Part shown: in pieces, positions 26,033 through 33,685 of the stretch | How positions within the stretch are numbered: the stretch's first letter is position 1 | Layout: the number at the start of each line of letters is the position of its first letter | NCBI GenBank assembly: GCA_021779755.1 | Contig: JAJYAA010000003.1 | Span: 1 to 33,685, forward strand | Reading direction: 5' to 3' | Length of the DNA: 33,685 bases | Origin: a bacterium | GTDB taxonomy: Bacteria; Patescibacteriota; Saccharimonadia; Saccharimonadales; Saccharimonadaceae | Position numbers and translations under genes: made by a program | Notes under the pieces: model-generated | The model's input: the letters and a program-made list of their open reading frames with translations, nothing else | Databases searched by the model: none | Told to the model about the DNA's origin: nothing

Positions 26033-26554
26033 TTATTGTATATTGATATCCTTACTTACGCTCACTTGTGTAGTATTTGTAAAGTATCGTAGAGTGAGAG
26101 TCCATGTGCCAATAGAGGTAAAAGCATTGGCGGAGATTGTGCCTGGTCCGCATCTGCCAGTCGAGTAATCGGGGGAGAGTGTAATGGGACGGTTAATTTT
26201 ACTAGTGAAGACAGCCGAACAAATCCCACCGGCAACAGGATTAGTGACAGTACCAGCGTAGGTAATAGTACCATTTTGTTCAGTAAGTGTATCGATTGAG
26301 ATAGACATAGAGGTAGAAACAGGTATTTCGTTAGTCGTTTTGTCAACTACTGGCGTTGAGACACTACCGTTTGACGAGGTTACGCCAGTTTTTGTGTTGC
26401 TAGACGCATTTGTCTGTTGTGTTTGAGGTTGAGCGACGGGAGCGGTGTGTCTGCTGTAGGTATAGACGAGGTATGTAATTGCGCTGGCCAACAAAACGCC
26501 GATGATTATAAAGGTGATTATGAGCTTAGTACGAGGTATCTTTTTTATATTCAT
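26033..26554 (-). CDS. Hypothetical membrane-anchored extracytoplasmic protein
   Basis: N-terminal TM LIITFIIIGVLLASAITYLVY, Ser/Thr-rich linker, beta-rich C-terminal domain; stop is 1 nt before the next gene's ATG. Confidence 0.72.
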   Translation of the reverse strand: MNIKKIPRTKLIITFIIIGVLLASAITYLVYTYSRHTAPVAQPQTQQTNASSNTKTGVTSSNGSVSTPVVDKTTNEIPVSTSMSISIDTLTEQNGTITYAGTVTNPVAGGICSAVFTSKINRPITLSPDYSTGRCGPGTISANAFTSIGTWTLTLRYFTNTTQVSVSKDINIQ

Positions 26555-26589
26555 AGTGTTTCTTTGTGATTACGCTTATCTACTATGTA

Positions 26590-26618
26590 AGTATAAAATA
26601 AACAGGTCTGTATAACAA
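26590..26618 (-). promoter_or_regulatory. Promoter TTGTTA-17-TATACT for the 26554 gene
   Basis: Minus-strand -35 26618-26613, 17-bp spacer, -10 26595-26590. Confidence 0.6.
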
Positions 26619-26625
26619 GTATTAA

Positions 26626-26904
26626 TGTAGTGGAATACATAAAGTTTTCGCAATAACAGGGTTTAGCTCATTGATATTACAAGACGGCATAATATTATTT
26701 GTCGAGTCAATCACTAAGACATCGTTTGGCCATATGATTTTCTTTATAAATACTCTTGAGCATCACGAAACACTACGACTAAACGTTACGAAAGCTGCCG
26801 CGGTTCTTATCGGCATGGTATGGAATTTTACACTTTATAAATATTTTGTCTTTAAGAAAGACACTGCCAAAGCTATTGAAGCGTCTATAATCAGTGAACC
26901 ATAG
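26626..26904 (+). pseudogene. Truncated GtrA-like membrane protein remnant
   Basis: Frame open from 26626 reads KVFAITGFSSLILQDGIILFVES...NVTKAAAVLIGMVWNFTLYKYFVFKKD, resembling only the first half of GtrA family proteins; no ATG/GTG in frame before the TTG at 26671. Confidence 0.4.
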
Positions 26905-26923
26905 AAGCAATTTCCAGGCCAGC

Positions 26924-26979
26924 CTAACACCTCCAGCCCGTTAACTGAGGGGGGTAGTCAACTGTCGACTTTGTGTTAG
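26924..26979 (+). other. Possible structured RNA/cis-regulatory fold upstream of manC
   Basis: CTAACAC (26924-26930) pairs with GTGTTAG (26973-26979), enclosing CTCCAG...CTGAGGGG and AGTC-aactgtc-GACT. Confidence 0.3.
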
Positions 26980-27041
26980 CTAGGCGTAGTAATCTGTCTA
27001 CTGTTGTGGCTTACACAATCGCCTGAGCTGACCAAGCAATG

Positions 27042-27047
27042 TATACT
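27042..27047 (+). promoter_or_regulatory. Putative -10 TATACT for the manC operon
   Basis: TATACT at 27042-27047; manC ATG at 27086 with GGGGG RBS. Confidence 0.4.
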
Positions 27048-27085
27048 GTAGTAGCAGACATGAAACTATGTAACGGGGGTACTAT

Positions 27086-28141
27086 ATGATAACTGTTATT
27101 GTAGCAGGGGGTTCAGGGACCCGCCTTTGGCCACTCTCGACACCTGATTTCCCAAAGCAGCTTCTAAAGCTGACGAACGAGAAATCACTCGTGCAAAATA
27201 CCTATGAGCGCGCAAAAAGAATCAGCGGAGAAGTGTATATTGTTCCAGACATAAGCCACGCGCACCACGTAAAGGAGCAGCTACCAGATCTTGACGATAA
27301 TCATTTTGTGGTTGAGCCTGGGCGTAGGGGCACGGCAAACTGCATCATTGCAGCCCTGGCGCATGTCAGCAAGCGGCATGGCAGTAGTGAGCCAGTAGCT
27401 TTTATTAGTGCCGATCACCATATTAGGGACACGGATGGCTTTGCTCATTCTTTTGGAATCGCTGCCGAAGTTTCTGCGTCACAAGGGCAGATAGCCCTCG
27501 TTGGCATTGAGCCAACCTATCCGGCCACTGGTTTTGGCTATATCGAGAGAGATGGTGGAGTCTCAGGCTTTACAAATGTATATCAGGTACAAAGCTTCAA
27601 GGAAAAGCCTGATTTCAATACGGCGCGTAAGTATATGGCCAGTGGTCGATACCTTTGGAACTGTGGCTATTTTGTTGGCTCTGTCGATACTTTTTTGTCA
27701 GCCATGGCAGAATATGCCCCAGAGCTTAAGGAAAGATACGATAAACTTGTTGCTATCAAAGATGTCGAATCTGATGAGTACAAAGATACATATTTGAGCT
27801 TCGAAAGTAACACAATTGACTACGCATTAATCGAAAAGGCGAAGGGACTGGCCGTGGTTCCGGCCGGGTTTGACTGGATGGACTTGGGTAGTTTTAGCGA
27901 CCTGCACCAGGCGAATGCGAGCGACGAGTCGGGGAACTACCTAAAGGGCGAGAAGATTTATACCGCCAATCTGGAAAACGCCTATGTGCATAATGACGAG
28001 GACAAGCCAGTAGCCGTTATCGGGCTTGATAATGTGGTCGTCGTGAATACGAAAGAAGGAGTGCTGGTTGCTCGCAAAGATTTAAGCCAAAAGGTTGGAG
28101 ACATCGCGAAGCTCATTCACGCAGACGGAGACAAGAAGTGA
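27086..28141 (+). CDS. manC: Mannose-1-phosphate guanylyltransferase
   Basis: ITVIVAGGSGTRLWPLSTPDFPKQLLKL; FISADHHI; FKEKPDFNTARKYMASGRYLWNCGYFVG. Confidence 0.92.
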   Translation: MITVIVAGGSGTRLWPLSTPDFPKQLLKLTNEKSLVQNTYERAKRISGEVYIVPDISHAHHVKEQLPDLDDNHFVVEPGRRGTANCIIAALAHVSKRHGSSEPVAFISADHHIRDTDGFAHSFGIAAEVSASQGQIALVGIEPTYPATGFGYIERDGGVSGFTNVYQVQSFKEKPDFNTARKYMASGRYLWNCGYFVGSVDTFLSAMAEYAPELKERYDKLVAIKDVESDEYKDTYLSFESNTIDYALIEKAKGLAVVPAGFDWMDLGSFSDLHQANASDESGNYLKGEKIYTANLENAYVHNDEDKPVAVIGLDNVVVVNTKEGVLVARKDLSQKVGDIAKLIHADGDKK

Positions 28142-28893
28142 AAAAAATGATTGCGTTTGACTTAGATGACACCCTTGCCGTCACAAAATCACCAATCAGT
28201 GACGAGATGGGTGCGCTGTTGATTAAGCTGCTGGATCGTTTTGAGGTGTGTATTATATCCGGCGGTAAGTTTGAACAGTTTAAGATTCAGGTTATAGATA
28301 GACTGAATGCATCGCCTGAGCAGCTCAGCAAGCTACATATTATGCCAACCTGCGGCACACGCTACTATCGATTCGATGCTGTTGAGAACGAATGGAAGCG
28401 ACAGTATGCAGAGGATCTTTCGGCTGAACAAAAGCGCACAATAGTAGCAGTGCTTGAGACTGAAGCAAAGCGACTCGGCCTGTGGCCCGAGAAAACATGG
28501 GGTGATATTATTGAAGATCGTGGCAGTCAAGTAACCTATTCGGCGTTGGGACAGCTGGCACCGCCGGAAGAGAAGTACGCCTGGGCAGAAAAAAACGCTG
28601 CGGAAAAGCTTGTATTGCGTGAGGCAGTTGCTGAACAGCTGCCCGACCTTGAAGTTCGCTTAGGGGGGAGTACCTCTGTGGATATCACAATGCTTGGCAT
28701 CGATAAAGCGTATGGCATGCATAAACTCACTGAAACACTAGGGGTTAGTCCGGACGACATTCTATTTATGGGCGATAAACTCCAAGAGGGGGGTAATGAC
28801 TACCCTGTAAAAGCAATGGGTATTGATTGCATCGAAGTATCTGACTGGCACAACACGGTCCAAATTTTGACGGGCATACTCCACGTTTTATAA
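28138..28893 (+). CDS. HAD-superfamily phosphomannomutase, eukaryote-type PMM-like
   Basis: MIAFDLDDTLAVTKSPISDEMGALLIKLLDRFEVCIISGGKFEQF; ILFMGDKLQEGGNDYPVKAMGIDCIEV; GTGA overlap with manC. Confidence 0.8.
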   Translation: MKKMIAFDLDDTLAVTKSPISDEMGALLIKLLDRFEVCIISGGKFEQFKIQVIDRLNASPEQLSKLHIMPTCGTRYYRFDAVENEWKRQYAEDLSAEQKRTIVAVLETEAKRLGLWPEKTWGDIIEDRGSQVTYSALGQLAPPEEKYAWAEKNAAEKLVLREAVAEQLPDLEVRLGGSTSVDITMLGIDKAYGMHKLTETLGVSPDDILFMGDKLQEGGNDYPVKAMGIDCIEVSDWHNTVQILTGILHVL

Positions 28894-28896
28894 AAG

Positions 28897-29634
28897 ATGT
28901 CGAGCGTCATACTACTGCAAAAAGATGGAGTGGGTGCAACCATTGAGCCAATGGGTGGGTGGCTCGAGACGCTTACGATTGATGGTACTACTGTGCTATT
29001 TCCGAGGCGCACACTAAAGAATGCCGCAGGAGAGCCAAAAATTCGAGGCGGCTGCCATGTTTGTCTGCCTAATTTTGGCCCTGATGCAACAGGCAACTTG
29101 CCACAGCACGGATTTGCCCGCGAAAGCCGGTGGGATGTTATTGAGCATATGCCTGATCGCCTAATACTGAGATTGCACACAGTCGAGGGTACGTATAGCG
29201 GTTTATATGCACTCTTGAACGTCAGATTGACTACGAGCGGAATGAGCCTAGGGCTTAGTATTGAAAATCAAGGCCAGAATGTACTATCTATAGCGCCTGC
29301 TTTTCATCCGTATTTCGTGTCACATACCAAAGATGGTGACATCGATGGGACAAGCTATAGCATGGATAGCCTGGAGGAGGCTCAAATATTAAACGGCGCA
29401 CCGAGGCTGGTAACACTGGATGGTCAGCAGTTTGTGTTAAGGGCTAACAACCTACCGACGTGGATTATTTGGAGTGATAGGCTCGGTGGGTATGTTTGTC
29501 TTGAGCCAACCCAATCTGGGTTTAGTTTTGCGGGCATACCACAAGTACAGGGAGCGATACGGCTCAAACCAACCGAAACATGGGATTGTTCGATGACTAT
29601 AGAAAAAGTACAAACAAAGGAGAAAATCGAATGA
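28897..29634 (+). CDS. Aldose 1-epimerase/galactose mutarotase-like protein
   Basis: RGGCHVCLPNFGPDATGNLPQHGFARESRWDVIE; SIAPAFHPYFV; CLEPTQ. Confidence 0.8.
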   Translation: MSSVILLQKDGVGATIEPMGGWLETLTIDGTTVLFPRRTLKNAAGEPKIRGGCHVCLPNFGPDATGNLPQHGFARESRWDVIEHMPDRLILRLHTVEGTYSGLYALLNVRLTTSGMSLGLSIENQGQNVLSIAPAFHPYFVSHTKDGDIDGTSYSMDSLEEAQILNGAPRLVTLDGQQFVLRANNLPTWIIWSDRLGGYVCLEPTQSGFSFAGIPQVQGAIRLKPTETWDCSMTIEKVQTKEKIE

Positions 29635-30158
29635 GCCTTGATACTGAAGAGACAAAACAGGTAGCAACACTGTTAGCCAAGTTGCAGCCTGGCTTTTTAC
29701 CATATCCCATATTTGAGCAGATTGCGCGCATTGTTGCATTGCCAATTATTGAGTTTATTCCGCTTCGCTTTAATCATGATAAACAGGTAGAAGTACTACT
29801 TATACGGCGAACTGATACCGATCCTTTGTTCGCGGGGCTTATGCACACCCCAGGTACAGTGGTGCGCGCCGATGACGAGTCAAAAGGTGAGGTGCATGCT
29901 CATACGGCATTTGAGCGGCTGCTGAACGGTGAGCTAGCTGGTATGGCGGTCTCTGACCCTGCATATGTCGGGAGTATATTTCATACAAGCAAGCGTGGTG
30001 TCGAGCAAGCGCAGTTATTCTGGGTTGAAGTTTTAGAGCAGAATCCTGCCATTGGTGAATTTTGGCCAGTCGATAATCTGCCGGATAATCTTATAGATTC
30101 GCAGCGTAACTTTATTGTTAGATCTGCTGAGCACTTTATTGGCGTAAGACAGTCATAG
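29631..30158 (+). CDS. Divergent NUDIX-like protein
   Basis: Start trimmed to ATG 29631 (ATGA overlap with the epimerase, AGGAG RBS). VEVLLIRRTDTDPLFAGLMHTPGTVVRADDE...HTAFERLL resembles a NUDIX fold with a degenerate Nudix box. Confidence 0.5.
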   Translation: MSLDTEETKQVATLLAKLQPGFLPYPIFEQIARIVALPIIEFIPLRFNHDKQVEVLLIRRTDTDPLFAGLMHTPGTVVRADDESKGEVHAHTAFERLLNGELAGMAVSDPAYVGSIFHTSKRGVEQAQLFWVEVLEQNPAIGEFWPVDNLPDNLIDSQRNFIVRSAEHFIGVRQS

Positions 30159-30167
30159 AACGTAGCG

Positions 30168-30181
30168 TAGTCTGCTACACT
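30168..30181 (+). promoter_or_regulatory. Putative extended -10 (TGC-TACACT) within TAGTCTGCTAC
   Basis: Shares TAGTCTGCTAC with 10197-10207; ATG at 30191. Confidence 0.45.
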
Positions 30182-30190
30182 GTTCAATAT

Positions 30191-31291
30191 ATGCGTGTAC
30201 TGTATGTCACTCGGAAGTTTCCACCCAGTGTGGGCGGTATGGAAAAGGCAGCCTACGAGCTGCACCGTTCGCTCGCCGCACTACTGCCAGTTAAACTGGT
30301 AGCATATGGTGGGCCAAACAAATATTTGCCTGTGGTGTATCCGTGGCTGTTTGTGCGTGCTCTGTTGGCAACCTACGTATGGCGACCAGACGTCATATAC
30401 CTGCAAGACGGGGTGATGGCACCAATTGGGTTCTTGCTACGTTTCCTTACGCGTAAGCCAATCGTTATGTCGGTGCATGGGCTAGAAGTAACCTTTGAAA
30501 ACGGTTTCTACAAAGCACTCATGAAACGGGTGGTGCCAAGCGTGAATCGTATCGTCATAGGGAGTGAGCAGACCAAAGCCGCTGTGCTGAAACGCTTTCC
30601 AGATGCGCCACTAGTGAAGGTGACATATGGCGTGCGCGATGATTTTTATGTAGTAGGTACTATGGATGAGCTCAGAGCGCAGCTAGCTAACAAGCTAAAG
30701 CTAGATAGCACCGAGTTGGTGGGCAAGAAACTTCTTGTTACCACTGGCCGTTTAGTTGATCGTAAAGGTGTTGCTTGGCTTGTTGAGCAGGTGATGCCAG
30801 GACTAATAGCCGCAAACCCTGACGTCCGGTACTTGGTGGCAGGGAAAGGCCCCAATGAGGATAAAATTCGTAAACTTATCGAAACCCAAAACCTAACAGG
30901 GAAGGTTTACTTGCTCGGTTATATTAGCGATGAAGTGCGTAATTTGCTCTATACATCGGCAGATTATTTCTTGATGCCAAATATTCCTGTGCCAAACGAC
31001 ATGGAAGGCTTTGGTCTTGTCGCAGTTGAGGCAGCTTCTTGCGGAACTCCTGTGATTGCCAGCGGCATTGAGGGCATAACGGACGCGGTCGTAGAGGGCA
31101 AAACAGGCATGCTATTACCGGCGGCTGATGCTGCTGCCTACCAGAGGGTACTCGTGCGGGAGCTAGCACGGCCATCATTGAGCCGCGAGAGTGTGCGGCA
31201 CTACGTGCTCAAAAACTACTCGTGGCCGCAGGCGGCAGCGGGCTATCGGGCCGTGTTTGAGGATGTGCTTACAACGCCTACGGAGCAGTAA
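30191..31291 (+). CDS. GT4-family glycosyltransferase
   Basis: MRVLYVTRKFPPSVGGMEKAAYELHRSL; LLVTTGRLVDRKGVAWLVEQV; EGFGLVAVEAASCGTPVIASGIEGI. Confidence 0.9.
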   Translation: MRVLYVTRKFPPSVGGMEKAAYELHRSLAALLPVKLVAYGGPNKYLPVVYPWLFVRALLATYVWRPDVIYLQDGVMAPIGFLLRFLTRKPIVMSVHGLEVTFENGFYKALMKRVVPSVNRIVIGSEQTKAAVLKRFPDAPLVKVTYGVRDDFYVVGTMDELRAQLANKLKLDSTELVGKKLLVTTGRLVDRKGVAWLVEQVMPGLIAANPDVRYLVAGKGPNEDKIRKLIETQNLTGKVYLLGYISDEVRNLLYTSADYFLMPNIPVPNDMEGFGLVAVEAASCGTPVIASGIEGITDAVVEGKTGMLLPAADAAAYQRVLVRELARPSLSRESVRHYVLKNYSWPQAAAGYRAVFEDVLTTPTEQ

Positions 31292-31314
31292 ATGGCATAC
31301 GGCCTAAGTGTGGC

Positions 31315-32451
31315 CTAAGTGTTATTCCGAAATTCTTTTAGTTTTGCTCGCAAATATTCCTGTATATTTTTCTGGAAAGCCTCAGTCGAGAACTTCTGAG
31401 CATAGGCGCGAATGGCTGCGCTATTGTAGCCATTTTTTTTGTATTTCATCAATGTCTTCGCTAGTGAGGTTGCTGTTGGCTTCCCGAAGAATTCTCCGGT
31501 TACGCTGGGAATAACGTAATCAAGCGCTCCTCCAGCCTCATAAGCGATAACCGGTGTGCCGCTGGCCATCGCTTCAATCGGCGTAATACCAAAATCATCT
31601 AAACCAGGGAATATTAACGCTTTTGCGCGGGCAAATTCTTCTTCTATAACCTCATCGGGAACTCTCCCCAGGAACGTTACCGTTTTGCCTGCCAGTTTTC
31701 TTAACCGCGCGTGATCTGGACCATCTCCCACAACAGTTAAGGGCAAGCCCAATTTCGTACAAGCAGCAATCGCCAGGTCAAACCGTTTGTAGGGCGTCTG
31801 CCTGCCTGCTATTAAGAAGCCGCGGCGTGCCTGGTTGCGGTGTTCGGATTTCTGGAAGCGCTCAAAATAGACAGGTGGAAATATAACGGTGCTATTTCGC
31901 TTGTAATACTTCTGTATTTCTGCCTGAATGTGGGTCGAATTAGCGATGATAAAATCTGGTCGCTGGGCGGCCTTAAAATCCCAGCGACGCAGCGGACGTG
32001 CGAGCAATTTTAGCCCCACCCGCGCAACGGGATCGAACGGGCCAAAGCCGGGTTGTTTCATGTACTCATCGTAGCGACTCCAGTAGTAGTGCGTTGGCGC
32101 GTGGCAGTAATTGACGTGCAGTGTTGTTTTGGGGACTTTAATGCCTTTTGCTTCGGCGCCGCTACTACTAATAACAAGGTTGTAGTTATCAAATTTAAGG
32201 TGAGTGTACCAAAGTATACGGAGTGGGCCGAGGAACTTATGCAGGCGATTGAATGGCCACCAGCCAAGATAGCCAGTAATAACCTTACCGTCCAAACGTT
32301 GCCGCCATTCTTTTGTGGCAAAGGTTGCATATATAGGCGCATCTGGGTAAAGTCGATGTAACTGCTCCACGACAAGTTCTGCGCCTCCGCCATACAGCCA
32401 ATCATGGACAATAGCTACCTTCAGTGTTGGGCGGTTTTGACGGGTACGCAC
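31315..32451 (-). CDS. GT4-family glycosyltransferase
   Basis: KVAIVHDWLYGGGAELVVEQLHRLYPDAPIYATF; FPGLDDFGITPIEAMASGTPVIAYEAGGALDYV. GTG 32451 with AGGGG upstream removes the overlap with the upstream gene; the ORF track starts at 32499. Confidence 0.85.
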   Translation of the reverse strand: MRTRQNRPTLKVAIVHDWLYGGGAELVVEQLHRLYPDAPIYATFATKEWRQRLDGKVITGYLGWWPFNRLHKFLGPLRILWYTHLKFDNYNLVISSSGAEAKGIKVPKTTLHVNYCHAPTHYYWSRYDEYMKQPGFGPFDPVARVGLKLLARPLRRWDFKAAQRPDFIIANSTHIQAEIQKYYKRNSTVIFPPVYFERFQKSEHRNQARRGFLIAGRQTPYKRFDLAIAACTKLGLPLTVVGDGPDHARLRKLAGKTVTFLGRVPDEVIEEEFARAKALIFPGLDDFGITPIEAMASGTPVIAYEAGGALDYVIPSVTGEFFGKPTATSLAKTLMKYKKNGYNSAAIRAYAQKFSTEAFQKNIQEYLRAKLKEFRNNT

Positions 32452-32461
32452 TGCAAGGCCC

Positions 32462-33685
32462 CTAGTTATAGCGTGCGCCATGACGAAACAGCCGTTCAAG
32501 CACGACTCGAGCAGTCTTAAGGATTATGATGATGTCGAGCCCAAAGCTCCAGTTCTGAACATAGTACAAATCAAGTTTGCGGCGTTCTTCAAAACTCATG
32601 GCGTGTCGGCCGGATACAACGGCGAGGCCGGTCAAGCCCGATTTAACACTTAGGATAAGGTTCTTTTTGTCGTATTTTTCCATTTCATACACGTCGAGAG
32701 CACGCGGCCCAACTAAACTTATCTCGCCGTGCACCACATTCCATATTTGGGGTAATTCATCAAGACTAGTGGCTCTCATAAGTTTACCAAGCCGAGAGAA
32801 ACGTGGGTCATCATCCAGTTGATCGCCATTGGCACGGTACTGTTTGGCGAGTTCTGGCCGTCCCATTTTGGCAAAGCCAGCTTCGGGTGACATATTGTTG
32901 TAAGCCTGCTTGATAGTGCGAAATTTATAGACACCCACTTTTGCGCCAAATCGACTGTAGCGGGTTGCCTTATAAAATATTGGCCCCTTGTCTGACAGCT
33001 TGATAAGTACGACGCAGAGCAGCCACAGTGGCAAACTGACAAGCAGCATAATGCTGCCTAGAGTGATGTCCATTAGCCGTTTTAGGATGCGCCCCCAGCC
33101 AAAGAGTGCCGTGTGGTGGACATGAATAATTGGTATGCTATTACGGAACAAATCAACGTCAATATTACCAACAAATAATTCGCTGTTGCCTGGTACAAAA
33201 CGGTAACTAATGTGGTTCTCTTGTGAGTACGTTAATATCTCTGTATTACGGCTATCATTTGCGTACAACTCAGTCTGAATTATGCCGTGTAAGTCCTCAG
33301 GCTTACTCGAGAGGAATTGTTCAAAGTTCGCGAAACTTGGAACGCCCTCCGGTAGTTTTTTACGATAGCCGATGACTCCGACCACCTCATACCCAGATAG
33401 CTTTGGATTGTTGAGTGACCCAACGAGTTCAAGGGTCATGGGAGTATTACCAACAATAATAACGCGGGTGAGCCCGTGACCATACATGTACAGCCGCGTA
33501 CGAATCAATCTAGCAATGTTTCTAAAAAGGACAAGTAACACAAAGCCAAATAAGAAACCATAGATGGGCACCAATTTCGCTGGGAATATATGATGAAGGC
33601 TTAAGTAGTCCCAAAATATCATAAATAGTAAGCCGACAAAGGAACCAAGAAAGAGGCGACCCGCTTCGGCAAAGCGGCGTTCGTA
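32462..33685 (-). CDS. Polyprenyl glycosylphosphotransferase (bacterial sugar transferase), 5' end beyond the window
   Basis: RLMDITLGSIMLLVSLPLWLLCVVLIKLSDKGPIFYKATRYSRFGAKVGVYKFRTI; ATSLDELPQIWNVVHGEISLVGPRA. The frame stays open through the right edge (YERRFAEAGRLFLGSFVGLLFM...). Confidence 0.9.
   Translation of the reverse strand, partial: YERRFAEAGRLFLGSFVGLLFMIFWDYLSLHHIFPAKLVPIYGFLFGFVLLVLFRNIARLIRTRLYMYGHGLTRVIIVGNTPMTLELVGSLNNPKLSGYEVVGVIGYRKKLPEGVPSFANFEQFLSSKPEDLHGIIQTELYANDSRNTEILTYSQENHISYRFVPGNSELFVGNIDVDLFRNSIPIIHVHHTALFGWGRILKRLMDITLGSIMLLVSLPLWLLCVVLIKLSDKGPIFYKATRYSRFGAKVGVYKFRTIKQAYNNMSPEAGFAKMGRPELAKQYRANGDQLDDDPRFSRLGKLMRATSLDELPQIWNVVHGEISLVGPRALDVYEMEKYDKKNLILSVKSGLTGLAVVSGRHAMSFEERRKLDLYYVQNWSFGLDIIIILKTARVVLERLFRHGARYN

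Noticed and set aside
28800-29180. 126-aa minus-strand ORF
   Set aside because: Antisense to the PMM/epimerase genes with low-complexity composition.
32058-32411. 117-aa minus-strand ORF and its opposite-strand partner 32053-32361
   Set aside because: Out-of-frame shadows of the GT4 gene 31315-32451.
1-33685. Search by eye for CRISPR arrays, transposon ends, tRNA/rRNA genes and recoded stop codons
   Set aside because: No regularly spaced repeats, transposase-like ORF or tRNA-like cloverleaf was recognised; genes end normally with TGA, TAA and TAG, so there is no sign of TGA recoding. A tRNAscan/Infernal run would be needed to exclude small RNAs.

Overview
The window looks like a chromosomal replication-origin region of a small-genome bacterium, probably Saccharibacteria/CPR-like (this assignment is inference). 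Its core is recF, dnaN and dnaA on the minus strand, facing rpmH, rnpA, yidC and jag/khpB on the plus strand, with DnaA-box-like sites both upstream of dnaA and between dnaA and dnaN. Right of the core is a large surface-glycan locus: GDP-mannose 4,6-dehydratase, an RMD-like reductase, ABC exporter Wzm/Wzt (Wzt with a C-terminal extension), an FkbM-type methyltransferase with a predicted coiled-coil tail, several GT4-type glycosyltransferases (one with two GT domains), ManC, a eukaryote-type HAD phosphomannomutase, an aldose-1-epimerase-like protein, a divergent NUDIX-like protein and a polyprenyl sugar-phosphate transferase running off the right edge. Secreted proteins include a large SGNH hydrolase with calcium-binding-type repeats and a lysozyme/transglycosylase-like protein with four Ig-like repeats, two of which share a 185-bp near-identical segment. 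Main points for follow-up: (1) an O9a/A-band-like export system in which the methyltransferase-coiled-coil protein may act as a chain terminator/ruler read by Wzt; (2) recurrent -10 elements placed so that the start codon falls at or within a few bases of the predicted +1, implying leaderless mRNAs; (3) an unlisted 26-codon ORF with a strong RBS before wzm, and a 9-codon upstream ORF overlapping the manC start; (4) a possible structured RNA upstream of manC; (5) a bipartite oriC. No tRNA, rRNA, CRISPR array or transposon was recognised. All family calls come from reading the sequence, not from database searches.
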